From: Paenibacillus polymyxa
Lineage (GTDB): Bacteria; Bacillota; Bacilli; Paenibacillales; Paenibacillaceae
Direction: 5' to 3'
DNA length: 64,000 nucleotides
Assembly (NCBI RefSeq): GCF_015710975.1
Contig: NZ_CP049783.1
Coordinates: 3,198,501-3,262,500, forward strand
The translations under genes and the position numbers were made by a program. Of the stretch, positions 41,900 to 51,104 are shown piece by piece. The notes under the pieces were generated by a model. It worked only from the letters and a program-made list of their open reading frames with translations, ran no database searches and was not told the origin of the DNA. The first letter of the stretch is position 1; the number at the start of each line of letters is the position of its first letter.

Positions 41900-43276
41900 A
41901 TGTCAGATACGATCAGGGGCGGCGACATAGCCCCTTTACAAAGTTATGATGAAGCAGTGGAATGGATTAATGGGTTGATTCCGTTTGGCATTAGACCCGG
42001 ATTGGAACGAATCGAACAGCTGATGAGTAGGCTGGGTGATCCGCAACGACATCTGAAATTTATTCATATTGCAGGAACCAACGGTAAGGGCTCGACTTGT
42101 GCCTTTCTAACCTCTGTGCTTCTGAAATGTGGATACGATGTTGGGACCTTTACTTCTCCGTACATCACCCGATTTACGAACCGTTTTCAATTCAACGGGA
42201 CCGATATTCCAGATGAAACGCTGGTTTCACTGGCCAATCGCTTGTATCCGTTGGTGAAAGAAATCGCAGATAGTGAGTTGGGATCACCTACGATGTTTGA
42301 GGTGTCCACAGCGTTGGCTATTTTGTACTATGCTACGGTAGCTTTTCCAGATGTTGTGGTATGGGAGACAGGCCTCGGGGGAAGGATGGATGTAACTAAT
42401 ATCGTGAGTCCTATCGTTTCGGTCATTACGAATGTCGGCTATGACCATACGGACATTTTGGGAGATACACTGGAACAGATTGCAAGAGAAAAGGCTGGGA
42501 TCATCAAGCCGGGTGTACCTGTCGTCAGTTGTGTTTCCCAGCCCGAGGCTATTCAGGTCATACGTGAAACGGCGGCCAAGCAAGGAGCTACCTTGTACCT
42601 GGCAGGAGAACAATTTACGTATGAACGGTTAAACGGGAATGAAACAGGTCAGACCTTTTCATTCGCCGGACCCTTCCGACATATGGAAATCGACATCACG
42701 TTGTTAGGTGAGCATCAATGTTCTAATGCGGCAGGAGCTCTGATGGCACTTGAAGTCCTACGTCAGTATATGGCTTTTGTGTTGGATGATGAGGATCTGC
42801 TGGAGGGATTTAGGCAAGCTGCCTGGGCAGGGCGTCTCGAACAAGTCAGTACCTCGCCGAGAATTGTCCTTGATGGGGCTCATAATCCAGAAGGGGCGCA
42901 AACGCTGGCCAAGAGTCTCCCACAAGTGTATTCGTACAAAAAATTGGTTTTAATGATGGGGATGCTATCAAACAAGCATCATGAGGCATACTTGCAGCAT
43001 ATACTGCCACTAGTGGATACGCTTATCCTGACCGAGCCCGATTTTCGCCGCAAAATGAATGCCGCTGATTTGGCTCATCTCGTGGAGAAGCTGCGGCCGT
43101 CTTATGCCAAAACGGATTTAAAAATTATTGTAGAAGGTGACTGGAAAAAGGCTTTAAACCTGCTTCAGTCACATACGGAAGCGGAAGATCTGGGGGTGGT
43201 GTCCGGCACGCTGTATCTTATTGCGGATGTACGGGCTACCCTTATGTATCAAACCGATTCGGAAAAAGGTTGGTGA
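41900..43276 (+). CDS. folC: Folylpolyglutamate synthase
   Basis: Mur-ligase-family enzyme of 458 residues that adds glutamates to tetrahydrofolate (and possibly dihydropteroate). P-loop in IAGTNGKGSTCAF, WETGLGGRMDVTN, and a C-terminal ligase domain with LDGAHNPEGAQTL. Starts: ATG 41900 with AAGGTGA upstream is preferred; GTG 41891 is in frame but lies inside that site. It is followed 3 bases later by another Mur ligase, murC. Confidence 0.94.
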   Translation: MSDTIRGGDIAPLQSYDEAVEWINGLIPFGIRPGLERIEQLMSRLGDPQRHLKFIHIAGTNGKGSTCAFLTSVLLKCGYDVGTFTSPYITRFTNRFQFNGTDIPDETLVSLANRLYPLVKEIADSELGSPTMFEVSTALAILYYATVAFPDVVVWETGLGGRMDVTNIVSPIVSVITNVGYDHTDILGDTLEQIAREKAGIIKPGVPVVSCVSQPEAIQVIRETAAKQGATLYLAGEQFTYERLNGNETGQTFSFAGPFRHMEIDITLLGEHQCSNAAGALMALEVLRQYMAFVLDDEDLLEGFRQAAWAGRLEQVSTSPRIVLDGAHNPEGAQTLAKSLPQVYSYKKLVLMMGMLSNKHHEAYLQHILPLVDTLILTEPDFRRKMNAADLAHLVEKLRPSYAKTDLKIIVEGDWKKALNLLQSHTEAEDLGVVSGTLYLIADVRATLMYQTDSEKGW

Positions 43277-43279
43277 AAT

Positions 43280-44662
43280 TTGTTGATTACTTCGGAACAT
43301 GTTCATTTTATCGGTATCGGCGGCTACGGGATGAGCGCGATTGCTCGGGTCATGCTGGAGATGGGATATACCGTGACTGGCTCAGATGTGGCATCACAGG
43401 AGCTGACAGAAAAACTGGCGGCAAAAGGCGCAAAAATATATATTGGACACACGCCTGAACATATTGCGGGCGCAGATATCGTCGTCTATTCAACAGCATT
43501 GTCACGTGACAATGTAGAGCGGGTGGCAGCAGAAGAATTGAATATTCCAACACTGCACCGTTCGCAGATGCTGGCTCGCTTGCTTAACGAACGTAAGGGT
43601 ATAGCGGTTGCGGGTGCGCACGGGAAAACGACAACCTCTTCTATGATTGCTCTGGTTATGGAGAGATGTAACGTTGACCCAACGTATATTATCGGCGGCG
43701 AAATCACGAATTTGGGGACGAACGCCAAAGCGGGGAAAAGCGAGTTTGTCGTTGCCGAGGCGGATGAGAGCGATGGTTCTTTCCTACAATATCATCCTTG
43801 GCAGGGGATCGTAACCAATATTGAAGCAGATCATTTGGAAAATTACGATGGGGACTTCAATCGCCTGAAAAGTGCTTACGTGCAATTCTTGAGCCAAATT
43901 CGGCCGGATGGAGCAGCTATTGTATGCGCAGATGATCAGAACATCCGAGAGATGCTGCCTCAGCTCCAAACTCGGGTCATTACTTATGGGGTAGAGCATG
44001 AAGCGGATTACATGGCGACAGATATCCAACTAGGTGACCGCCGATTAAGCTTTACGATGAGCCGTAAGGGAACAGCACTCGGAACGATTGAATTGTCTGT
44101 ACCTGGTAAACATAACATGTATAATGCGATGGCTACCGTGATTTCATGTCTGGAAGCAGGGATTCCATTTGATCAAATTGCTGCAACTATTGTGGAATTT
44201 CATGGAGCGAAACGTCGTTTTCAAGTGCTAGGTGAAGGCAATGACATTTTGATTATTGATGATTATGCGCATCACCCAACAGAGATTGAGGCTACGATCA
44301 GTGCAGCGAGAGCAACTGGCAAGCGTATTATTGCCGTGTTCCAGCCACAACGCTACAGTCGTACCTTTTTCCTGCTGGATGCGTTCAGCCGTGCGTTTAG
44401 CGAGGCTGGTGAAGTGATCATTACCGATATTTATTCACCAGCAGGAGAAAAACAGATTGAAGGTGTGCATTCTTCCAAACTGGTGGATTTAATCGTCCAA
44501 AACAGCAATGCGAATGCAATCTATTTACCAACCAAAGAAGCTGTGATCGAAGAGCTGAAAGATCGGTTACAACCAGGCGATCTTGTGCTGACAATGGGAG
44601 CAGGAGATATCTGGAAAGCTGGCGACGCGTTAGCACGCCATCTTCGCGGGCAACAAGTGTAA
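43280..44662 (+). CDS. murC: UDP-N-acetylmuramate-L-alanine ligase
   Basis: Adds L-alanine to UDP-MurNAc, the first amino acid of the peptidoglycan stem. 460 residues: N-terminal Rossmann segment [17 protein letters not shown], central ATP loop [27 protein letters not shown], and C-terminal domain [17 protein letters not shown] start (43280, or the adjacent TTG 43283) with an AAGGTTGGTGA site inside the end of folC, so it is probably translated in coupling with folC. In B. subtilis murC is elsewhere. Confidence 0.95.
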   Translation: MLITSEHVHFIGIGGYGMSAIARVMLEMGYTVTGSDVASQELTEKLAAKGAKIYIGHTPEHIAGADIVVYSTALSRDNVERVAAEELNIPTLHRSQMLARLLNERKGIAVAGAHGKTTTSSMIALVMERCNVDPTYIIGGEITNLGTNAKAGKSEFVVAEADESDGSFLQYHPWQGIVTNIEADHLENYDGDFNRLKSAYVQFLSQIRPDGAAIVCADDQNIREMLPQLQTRVITYGVEHEADYMATDIQLGDRRLSFTMSRKGTALGTIELSVPGKHNMYNAMATVISCLEAGIPFDQIAATIVEFHGAKRRFQVLGEGNDILIIDDYAHHPTEIEATISAARATGKRIIAVFQPQRYSRTFFLLDAFSRAFSEAGEVIITDIYSPAGEKQIEGVHSSKLVDLIVQNSNANAIYLPTKEAVIEELKDRLQPGDLVLTMGAGDIWKAGDALARHLRGQQV

Positions 44663-44704
44663 TACGTATGAACATGGGCTGTTACGCCAATGTATTATAG
44701 CTTT

Positions 44705-44749
44705 GAAGGGTATTCCGAACACGAAGGTGTTTCGGGATACCCTTTTTTT
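44705..44749 (+). terminator. Terminator of the valS-folC-murC unit
   Basis: AAGGGTATTCCGAACAC and GTGTTTCGGGATACCCTT form a 17-base-pair stem with few mismatches, a 4-base loop and seven T residues. Confidence 0.92.
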
Positions 44750-44760
44750 GTAAAGCCGAG

Positions 44761-44789
44761 GCATATTCTCTCAGCTTGACTCATACAAC
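44761..44789 (+). promoter_or_regulatory. Near-consensus sigma-E promoter before the spoIIB-like gene
   Basis: GCATATT is a perfect match to the -35 KMATATT, and CATACAAC matches the -10 CATACAHT at seven of eight positions. The spacer is exactly 14 bases. The site is 40 bases upstream of the start codon, directly after the murC terminator. Confidence 0.7.
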
Positions 44790-44828
44790 AGACTATGAGG
44801 AAGTATGGGACAAGGAGGGAGTGCATCC

Positions 44829-46106
44829 ATGAACAAGGCCAAGATGACATTCCGGTTCGATCAACAGTTGCCGGAAACAAGCCGGGAGGATAAGCTACAG
44901 GTGCTTCCGAACCAAAATGAGTCATTTACGAACGGACAGCGTGACCCGATCAGAGATACGGAGTTATATCACGATGATGAGCTTTATCAAACGGATAACC
45001 AGCGTAAAGGAATGGAACGGACTAGAAGTATGGAGAAACATACTCGAACTACACAACATTCAGAGCTCGGTAAGCCTGTGGAGACGAACAAACGCACTGC
45101 AACTCGGCGCTTTACTCCAACATTGAGGGTACAAGAGGGATGGGACGACCCTTTTGGTCGTTCGGCAGCTTCCTGGTCAGATGCGGACATTCTACCGGAA
45201 AGTCTGGAAGAGGACGATGTTGAGGTTGGGGAAACCTATTATTCCGGTCAAGAGTATAGAAAGCGTCCACCTCACCCTTCCAGATGGAGATTAATCGGTT
45301 CTGTAGCCAGCGCGTTGGTGACTGGAGGCATGTTCGGATATATTTTGTTGTTACTGTTTAACGGAGGCGGTATGGTCCCGGGATCTGATCCTTCTGCTGA
45401 TGAGGCTGTACCTGTTTTTAAAGAATCCGTTGATGTCGATAACACGTATGCAAAAGAGAATGCTGCTCCTGTCGCCGTCGTAGCGACTCAAGTGCCTCCA
45501 CAAACCTATTATTTGCTGCAATATGGGGTTTTCAGCACTCCAGAGCGGGCTTTACAGGCAAAGGAAGAACTGTTGAAGGCAGGCATTGCAGCAGGAGGGG
45601 ATAGCGAGGATCAAAACAGGGTATATGCAGGAATATCGTCGGATAGGGAGCAAGCCAAGTTGCTCAGTAATCAATTGAAGACACAAGGAGTGGAATTGTA
45701 TGTCCGCGAGCTCGAATTACCTGGATTCGAAAAAGCGGCTTACGGAGGTAATGGTGATAAACTCACTACCTTTTTTCAGTTAAGCAACTCATTAGTGGGG
45801 AAGCTGAGCGGACTTTCCTCAACTTTGCTCAGAGAAGAAGGCTCAAATACGGTGTCAGCCTCCGACATGAGCGAGCTGAACGACCTGCATCAGCAGTGGA
45901 CACAAAATGTCGCTGCACTTCCCACTGGTCTTCCGAAGGAAGCGGCTGCCACCGCAACCTCGCTTGAAAAGGCGATGAACAGCGCAGTCTCTGCACTTGG
46001 AGAATATAACAAGAATACAGCCAAGGAACACATTTGGGAGATTCAGTCCTCCATGATGGAATATGTTTTGCGTGAGAAGGAATTTATTCAATTCATAAAA
46101 CAGTAG
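44829..46106 (+). CDS. SpoIIB-like SPOR-domain membrane protein
   Basis: Single-pass membrane protein of 425 residues: a long charged cytoplasmic N-region (1-150), one membrane helix (about 157-178, SVASALVTGGMFGYILLLLF), then an external part with a SPOR peptidoglycan-binding domain (about 215-295, TYYLLQYGVFSTPERALQAKEELL) and a helical C-terminal region. It lies before maf, radC and mreB, the place of spoIIB in B. subtilis, whose product acts at the sporulation septum during engulfment. The assignment rests on architecture and position. ATG 44829 follows AAGGAGGG by 9 bases. It has a strong sigma-E-like promoter. Confidence 0.85.
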   Translation: MNKAKMTFRFDQQLPETSREDKLQVLPNQNESFTNGQRDPIRDTELYHDDELYQTDNQRKGMERTRSMEKHTRTTQHSELGKPVETNKRTATRRFTPTLRVQEGWDDPFGRSAASWSDADILPESLEEDDVEVGETYYSGQEYRKRPPHPSRWRLIGSVASALVTGGMFGYILLLLFNGGGMVPGSDPSADEAVPVFKESVDVDNTYAKENAAPVAVVATQVPPQTYYLLQYGVFSTPERALQAKEELLKAGIAAGGDSEDQNRVYAGISSDREQAKLLSNQLKTQGVELYVRELELPGFEKAAYGGNGDKLTTFFQLSNSLVGKLSGLSSTLLREEGSNTVSASDMSELNDLHQQWTQNVAALPTGLPKEAAATATSLEKAMNSAVSALGEYNKNTAKEHIWEIQSSMMEYVLREKEFIQFIKQ

Positions 46107-46227
46107 ACTAACCATACTTTCCGGCAAGGAACTGGAAATAGTTCCCCATGCCGGATTTCTGTTTGTATTGCAGTACAAATCACCGTATAATAATGAAGGT
46201 GTCAAAAAATGGCGAGGGAAGATCAGG

Positions 46228-46470
46228 ATGAAAAAAAATGTAGGAATGCTTATACTGTTTTTGTTGCTCGGTTGGCTTTTGGGTGCCTGGATTGCTAAGG
46301 CCCTTCAATCGGTCAAAGTCCTTTCCTTTCTGACCCACCCCACTACGATATCCTGGTCGCCGAGAGCGGATCTGGATATTATCAGCTACAACATAACGAT
46401 AAATTTTGAATTGAGCCTGCTTAGTCTGATCGGCATCATCGCCGCATTCTGGCTGTACCGCAGGCTCTAA
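46228..46470 (+). CDS. Small membrane protein, DUF4321 type
   Basis: 80 residues with two hydrophobic helices (MLILFLLLGWLLGAWIAKAL at the N-terminus and LSLLSLIGIIAAFWLYRRL at the C-terminus) joined by a short loop with SWSPRADLDIISYNITINFEL. This layout fits the DUF4321 family found beside maf/mreB in Firmicutes; function unknown. The chosen ATG 46228 has GAGGG 9 bases upstream; the longer frame from 46168 has no ribosome site. 22 bases separate it from maf, so it is probably the first gene of the maf-radC-mre unit. Confidence 0.8.
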   Translation: MKKNVGMLILFLLLGWLLGAWIAKALQSVKVLSFLTHPTTISWSPRADLDIISYNITINFELSLLSLIGIIAAFWLYRRL

Positions 46471-46492
46471 CTGATGAAAAGGAGCTTCCCTT

Positions 46493-47101
46493 ATGGACGG
46501 GAAAATTACGCCCCGCATTATTCTGGCATCGACTTCACCAAGAAGGAAGGAATTACTCGCATATTTGAGACTCCCCTTTGAGGTGGTGCCGAGTCATGCG
46601 GATGAAAGCACGCCTGAGAGCTGGACGCCTCAGCAAATCGTGGAGACCCTTGCGGCCCGCAAAGCCGAAGCGGTCGTGCGCACTGCCGCACAGTCCGAGG
46701 AAGTTGGATTGGTGATTGGCAGTGATACGATTGTCGTGCTGGAGGATTCGGTATTGGGCAAGCCTGCCGACCATGCGGACGCAGTTCGCATGTTGACTGC
46801 ATTGCAGGGAAGAACACACCGTGTGTACACCGGGGTAGCCTGCATACATACCGGAACCGGCAAGATGCTTGTTAGACATCGCCAAACGGATGTCACAATG
46901 AAGCCTTTGAGCCAAGAACAAATTGTGGCATACGTAAATACTGGTGAACCGTCTGACAAAGCAGGATCGTATGGCATTCAAGGCATGGGTGCTACGTTGG
47001 TGGAATCTATTCAGGGTTGTTATTTTAACGTCGTAGGATTGCCGCTTTCTTTGCTGTCGGACATGCTGTCCGATTTTGGAGTAAATGTGCTGCGTCCATA
47101 A
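46493..47101 (+). CDS. maf: Maf nucleotide pyrophosphatase
   Basis: Hydrolyses non-canonical nucleoside triphosphates (dTTP/UTP and modified bases) and influences septation. 202 residues with the substrate loop LASTSPRRKELL, catalytic Asp in VIGSDTIVVL, and QGRTHRVYTGV and KAGSYGIQGMGA signatures. AAAGGAG site before the ATG. In the conserved maf-radC-mreBCD-minCD order. Confidence 0.95.
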   Translation: MDGKITPRIILASTSPRRKELLAYLRLPFEVVPSHADESTPESWTPQQIVETLAARKAEAVVRTAAQSEEVGLVIGSDTIVVLEDSVLGKPADHADAVRMLTALQGRTHRVYTGVACIHTGTGKMLVRHRQTDVTMKPLSQEQIVAYVNTGEPSDKAGSYGIQGMGATLVESIQGCYFNVVGLPLSLLSDMLSDFGVNVLRP

Positions 47102-47115
47102 AAGGGGATAAACAT

Positions 47116-47808
47116 ATGCTGGAGTCGCCAATACTGATGCTTCGCGACCTCCCCCATGAAGAACGACCAAGAGAGCGCATGATGACATATGGGGCGGATG
47201 CCTTGAGCAACGCGGAGTTGCTAGCAATACTACTGCGTACAGGAACACAAAGAGAATCATCTGTGCATTTAGCGCAGCGTATTTTGCAGCAGGCAGGGAA
47301 TCTGCGTCAACTGGTGGATATGAGTCTGAGCGAGTTGACCCAGATTAAGGGTATTGGAAATGCTAAAGCGATACAGCTAAAAGCGGGTATCGAACTCGGG
47401 CGTCGATTGGCGTTGTCACGCCACTTGGAGACCCCGGTGATTAGTTGCCCGCGGGATGTGGCAGATCTGCTGTTCGAGCAGCTTCGTTATTTGCAGAAAG
47501 AGCATTTTGTTTGCCTGTTTCTAAATACCAAAAACCATGTCATTGCTCAGGAAACGCTATCTATGGGCAGCCTGAATTCCGCCATCGTGCATCCTCGTGA
47601 AGTATTCCGGGCTGCAATCAAGTGCAGCAGTGCTTCGATTATTTGCGCTCATAACCATCCGAGCGGTGATCCGAAGCCAAGCCCGGAAGATATCCAGTTG
47701 ACCCGCCGCTTGATGGAAGCGGGCAACATCGTGGGTATCGACGTGCTTGATCATATTGTGATCGGGGACGGGACCTTTGTAAGTTTGAAGGAACAAGGTC
47801 TGATATAA
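47116..47808 (+). CDS. radC: RadC-family JAMM/MPN protein
   Basis: 230 residues: an N-terminal helix-hairpin-helix region (LTQIKGIGNAKAIQLKAGIELGRR, about 72-95) and a C-terminal JAB/MPN zinc metalloprotease-like domain with intact HNHPSGD and upstream Glu. The true function is unresolved; a role in DNA repair has been questioned. Between maf and mreB as in B. subtilis. Confidence 0.95.
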   Translation: MLESPILMLRDLPHEERPRERMMTYGADALSNAELLAILLRTGTQRESSVHLAQRILQQAGNLRQLVDMSLSELTQIKGIGNAKAIQLKAGIELGRRLALSRHLETPVISCPRDVADLLFEQLRYLQKEHFVCLFLNTKNHVIAQETLSMGSLNSAIVHPREVFRAAIKCSSASIICAHNHPSGDPKPSPEDIQLTRRLMEAGNIVGIDVLDHIVIGDGTFVSLKEQGLI

Positions 47809-47914
47809 TATAATATTTAAATCAAACATTTAAACACGACCGGATAAACCGGCCTGAATAAACCGTTTATACAGGGATAACAGATTTCAGGGAAGAGAAA
47901 AGGAGATTAACATC

Positions 47915-48949
47915 ATGCTGGGTGGCTTTACAAAAGATTTGGGAATTGACTTGGGGACGGCAAACACGCTTGTATACGTAAGAGGTAAGGGAATCGTGGT
48001 TCGTGAACCATCTGTAGTCGCATTGCGTACAGATACAAAAACCATTGAGGCTGTTGGGGAATCTGCGAAAAAAATGATCGGTCGCACACCGGGAAATATC
48101 CGTGCAATTCGTCCAATGAAGGATGGGGTCATTGCCGATTTTGATACGACTGCAACGATGATTAAATATTTCATCCGTCAGGCGCAAGCACAACGTTCAT
48201 TGTTTCCGCGCCATCCGAACGTGATGGTTTGCGTGCCTTCGGGCATTACTGCAGTGGAACAGCGTGCTGTTGAAGATGCGACCAAGCAAGCAGGCGCAAG
48301 AGAGGCTTACACGATTGAAGAGCCGTTTGCAGCGGCAATTGGCGCTGATCTGCCGGTATGGGAGCCTACGGGCAGTATGGTTGTCGATATCGGTGGAGGT
48401 ACAACCGAAGTTGCGGTCATTTCCTTGGGAGGGATCGTAACAAGTCGTTCTGTACGAGTGGCTGGCGATGAAATGGACGAGTCTATTATTCAATACGTGA
48501 AACGTCAATACAACCTGATGATTGGTGAACGGACTTCTGAGCAGTTGAAAATGGAAGTTGGTTCAGCAATGCCATTAGAGCAAGTGGAAACATCGGAAAT
48601 CCGCGGACGCGATCTGGTTACAGGCTTGCCGAAGACAATTACGATTACCTCCGATGAAATTAGCGAAGCATTGTCAGATACCGTGAATGCAATCGTGGAC
48701 GCAGTCAAAGTAACATTGGAAAAATGCCCTCCCGAGCTGGCGGCGGACATCATGGATAGAGGAATTGTACTGACTGGTGGTGGAGCACTACTGCGCAACC
48801 TGGATAAGCTGTTGGCAGGTGAGACCGGAATGCCGGTGATCGTAGCGGAAAATCCTCTGGATTGTGTGGCAATCGGTACGGGTAGAGCACTGGAAAATAT
48901 CCATTTGTTCAAATCGCGCAGCAGTTCTGCCGTCCGTTCCAAACGTTGA
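47915..48949 (+). CDS. mreB: Rod-shape actin-like protein MreB
   Basis: Bacterial actin that polymerises under the membrane and guides lateral wall synthesis. 344 residues with phosphate-binding loops [17 protein letters not shown] and [20 protein letters not shown], the connecting [11 protein letters not shown] region, and adenosine motif [22 protein letters not shown] 9 bases before ATG. Head of mreBCD. Confidence 0.98.
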   Translation: MLGGFTKDLGIDLGTANTLVYVRGKGIVVREPSVVALRTDTKTIEAVGESAKKMIGRTPGNIRAIRPMKDGVIADFDTTATMIKYFIRQAQAQRSLFPRHPNVMVCVPSGITAVEQRAVEDATKQAGAREAYTIEEPFAAAIGADLPVWEPTGSMVVDIGGGTTEVAVISLGGIVTSRSVRVAGDEMDESIIQYVKRQYNLMIGERTSEQLKMEVGSAMPLEQVETSEIRGRDLVTGLPKTITITSDEISEALSDTVNAIVDAVKVTLEKCPPELAADIMDRGIVLTGGGALLRNLDKLLAGETGMPVIVAENPLDCVAIGTGRALENIHLFKSRSSSAVRSKR

Positions 48950-48965
48950 ATCGGGGGTGTAGGAA

Positions 48966-49826
48966 CTGTTTAAGCTGTTTGGCAATAAAAGACTATTTGT
49001 TCTATTGATCGGAATCGTTCTGTTTATTGCCCTTATGGGGATTACACTTGGACAGAGAAGTTCCTTAACCTGGCCCGAGAAGTTCGCCAGAGATTCAATT
49101 GGCTTTGTGCAAGGTATCTTTTACAGGCCCGCTTCAGCAATAGCGGGCTTCTTTGAAGATATTGGCAATATGCGTAGTATTTACGAAGAAAATGAGCGGT
49201 TAAAAATAGCCGTGGCTAAGCTGACTCGTGACCAGATTCAGACTCATAATTATGTTGAGACAAATGCCAGATTGCAGAATGAACTGAAGTTCACCCAAAC
49301 GCAAAAGGCGAAAAATAATTATGATTATCGTGTTGCTCAAGTGAACAGTGTTAGCAATGATTCCAAAACGCTCGTGATTGATATTGGTGAGAAGGATGGA
49401 GCCAAGGTTGGTCAGGAAGTCAGTTCACTTGAAGGATTTGTTGGAGTCATTAGCCGCACGGGGAATTTTACGTCTACCGTTACGCTGTTGACTACATTGG
49501 ACCCTAAAAATCCGAATTCTTATGCTATTGCAGCGACAGTCTTGGGTAAGGAAAATCAATCGTTTGGTATGATTGAAAGCTATGATCCGGGTACGAACAG
49601 ATTTCAAATGACTCGCATTGAAGAAAAAGATCCAATCGCAAAGGGTGATCAGATTATTACGTCTGGTGCAGGCGGGAAGTTCCGCAAAAACCTAATGATT
49701 GGAACGGTGGAGAAAATTCAGGTTGGAGAGTTCGGCAAAACACGGACAGCGATTATTAAACCGGCAGCCAGCTTTGTGGATTGGAAAGAACTGCTCGTCC
49801 TCTACACTCCTGAGGTACCGGAATAA
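48966..49826 (+). CDS. mreC: Rod-shape-determining protein MreC, probable CTG start
   Basis: Membrane-anchored protein that links MreB to the wall synthases; 286 residues from CTG 48966. Membrane helix about 12-30, coiled coil about 65-105 (ENERLKIAVAKL), then the beta-barrel domain. The first non-CTG in-frame start, TTG 49005, would remove KLFGNKRLFVLL, which aligns with the B. subtilis N-terminus (NKRLMLLLL), and it has no ribosome site. CTG 48966 lies 6 bases after GGGGGTG; an in-frame TAG at 48960 blocks anything longer. CTG 48975 is the other possibility. Confidence 0.9.
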   Translation: MFKLFGNKRLFVLLIGIVLFIALMGITLGQRSSLTWPEKFARDSIGFVQGIFYRPASAIAGFFEDIGNMRSIYEENERLKIAVAKLTRDQIQTHNYVETNARLQNELKFTQTQKAKNNYDYRVAQVNSVSNDSKTLVIDIGEKDGAKVGQEVSSLEGFVGVISRTGNFTSTVTLLTTLDPKNPNSYAIAATVLGKENQSFGMIESYDPGTNRFQMTRIEEKDPIAKGDQIITSGAGGKFRKNLMIGTVEKIQVGEFGKTRTAIIKPAASFVDWKELLVLYTPEVPE

Positions 49827-50356
49827 TGAAGATGCGCGGTCAGGTTTTGATACTGCTGCTGTTTGTCTTGTTTATAGCTGAAGGAACGATTCTTCCGTGG
49901 CTTCTCCCGGATAGTTGGCATTCAAGAATGGTCCCAAATTTTGTGTATGTCGTAATTTTGTTTGTATCTGTGTATTACAGCCGTCATACAGCGTTGGTGC
50001 TAGGTATTGTTTTTGGACTTATTCATGACGTAGTGTACTACGGGTTTATCATTGGCCCTTATTCTTTTGCAATGGGATTGTCTGCATACTTATTAGGGCT
50101 TGTGTTTACAGCTAGACGTGCACCGATGCCCATTATGATGGCGGCCGTGTTGATTGGTAGTTTCTTGCTGGATTCTATGCTCTTTGCCATTGATCAGCTG
50201 TTCCAGCTGAATCATCAGACTTTCAATTGGGCACTTGCTCAGTATATGATTCCTGATTTATTTATCCATTTTCTGTTCGCCCTCATCATTTATGTCCCTG
50301 TTCGCAAGCAATTACAGCGTTTAGGTACCCGTGTGAAAAAGGAAGAGACTGTCTAG
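49826..50356 (+). CDS. mreD: Rod-shape-determining protein MreD
   Basis: Polytopic membrane protein of 176 residues with about five helices, partner of MreC in the elongasome. Characteristic segments: GLIHDVVYYGFIIGPYSFAMGL and SFLLDSMLFAID. Its ATG shares one base with the mreC stop. Confidence 0.93.
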   Translation: MKMRGQVLILLLFVLFIAEGTILPWLLPDSWHSRMVPNFVYVVILFVSVYYSRHTALVLGIVFGLIHDVVYYGFIIGPYSFAMGLSAYLLGLVFTARRAPMPIMMAAVLIGSFLLDSMLFAIDQLFQLNHQTFNWALAQYMIPDLFIHFLFALIIYVPVRKQLQRLGTRVKKEETV

Positions 50357-50369
50357 GTCTTTTTACACA

Positions 50370-50415
50370 CATTTTGTCCGGGTTAGCAGGGATTTGACGT
50401 CCCGGGGACGAAATG
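50370..50415 (+). promoter_or_regulatory. Intergenic hairpin between mreD and minC
   Basis: CATTTTGTCCGGG and CCCGGGGACGAAATG pair with one bulge around an 18-base loop. No T run follows, so it is more likely an RNA processing or stability element within an mreBCD-minCD transcript. Confidence 0.4.
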
Positions 50416-50438
50416 ATTGAGATAGGAGGGACAGGCTA

Positions 50439-51101
50439 ATGGCGGTGAAATCGAATCATGTCACGATTAAAGGCATCAAAGATGGCCTGGTATTCCTGCT
50501 GGACGATCAATGCGAATTTGAGGATTTGCTGGGTGAGCTGCGTTTTAAGCTGGAGCACAGTCATCAAAATATTTTAACAGGCCCGATCATTCATGTGGAT
50601 ATTAAGCTGGGAAGTCGGGAAGTAACGGAGGAGCAGAAGGAAAGTATTCTGGAGATTTTAAAGCGGAAGGGTAATCTGCTCATCAGGTCTGTAGAATCAC
50701 CCGGATTGCCTGCGGTAGTGCAGGGCAAGCCCCCCATTCACACGGTGACAGGGATTATCCGCTCAGGACAAGTGCTTCATCACGATGGAAACTTACTCTT
50801 TTTGGGAGATGTTAACCCGGGTGGAATTATAACTTGTACTGGTGATATTTATGTCCTTGGCGCTCTGCGGGGCATGGCGCATGCAGGGATGGAGGGAAAT
50901 AGTGAAGCGATTATCGCGGCCTCCTATTTTGCACCAACACAGCTGCGAATTTCCGAAATGATCAGCCGTCCACCAGATGAATGGGAGACGCGTGAATCCG
51001 GCATGGAATTTGCGTATCTCAAGGATGGCGCTATGCAAATAGACAAAATGAGCAATATTGTGCGTCTGGGCCGCGATTTTAACGTGTTCAAAGGGGTGTA
51101 G
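50439..51101 (+). CDS. minC: Septum site-determining protein MinC
   Basis: Inhibits FtsZ assembly away from midcell. 220 residues: N-terminal FtsZ-interacting domain (about 1-100) and C-terminal beta-helix (about 105-210, VTGIIRSGQVLHHDGNLLFLGDVNPGG) that binds MinD. TAGGAGG 10 bases before ATG. Three bases separate it from minD. Confidence 0.96.
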   Translation: MAVKSNHVTIKGIKDGLVFLLDDQCEFEDLLGELRFKLEHSHQNILTGPIIHVDIKLGSREVTEEQKESILEILKRKGNLLIRSVESPGLPAVVQGKPPIHTVTGIIRSGQVLHHDGNLLFLGDVNPGGIITCTGDIYVLGALRGMAHAGMEGNSEAIIAASYFAPTQLRISEMISRPPDEWETRESGMEFAYLKDGAMQIDKMSNIVRLGRDFNVFKGV

Positions 51102-51104
51102 CAC

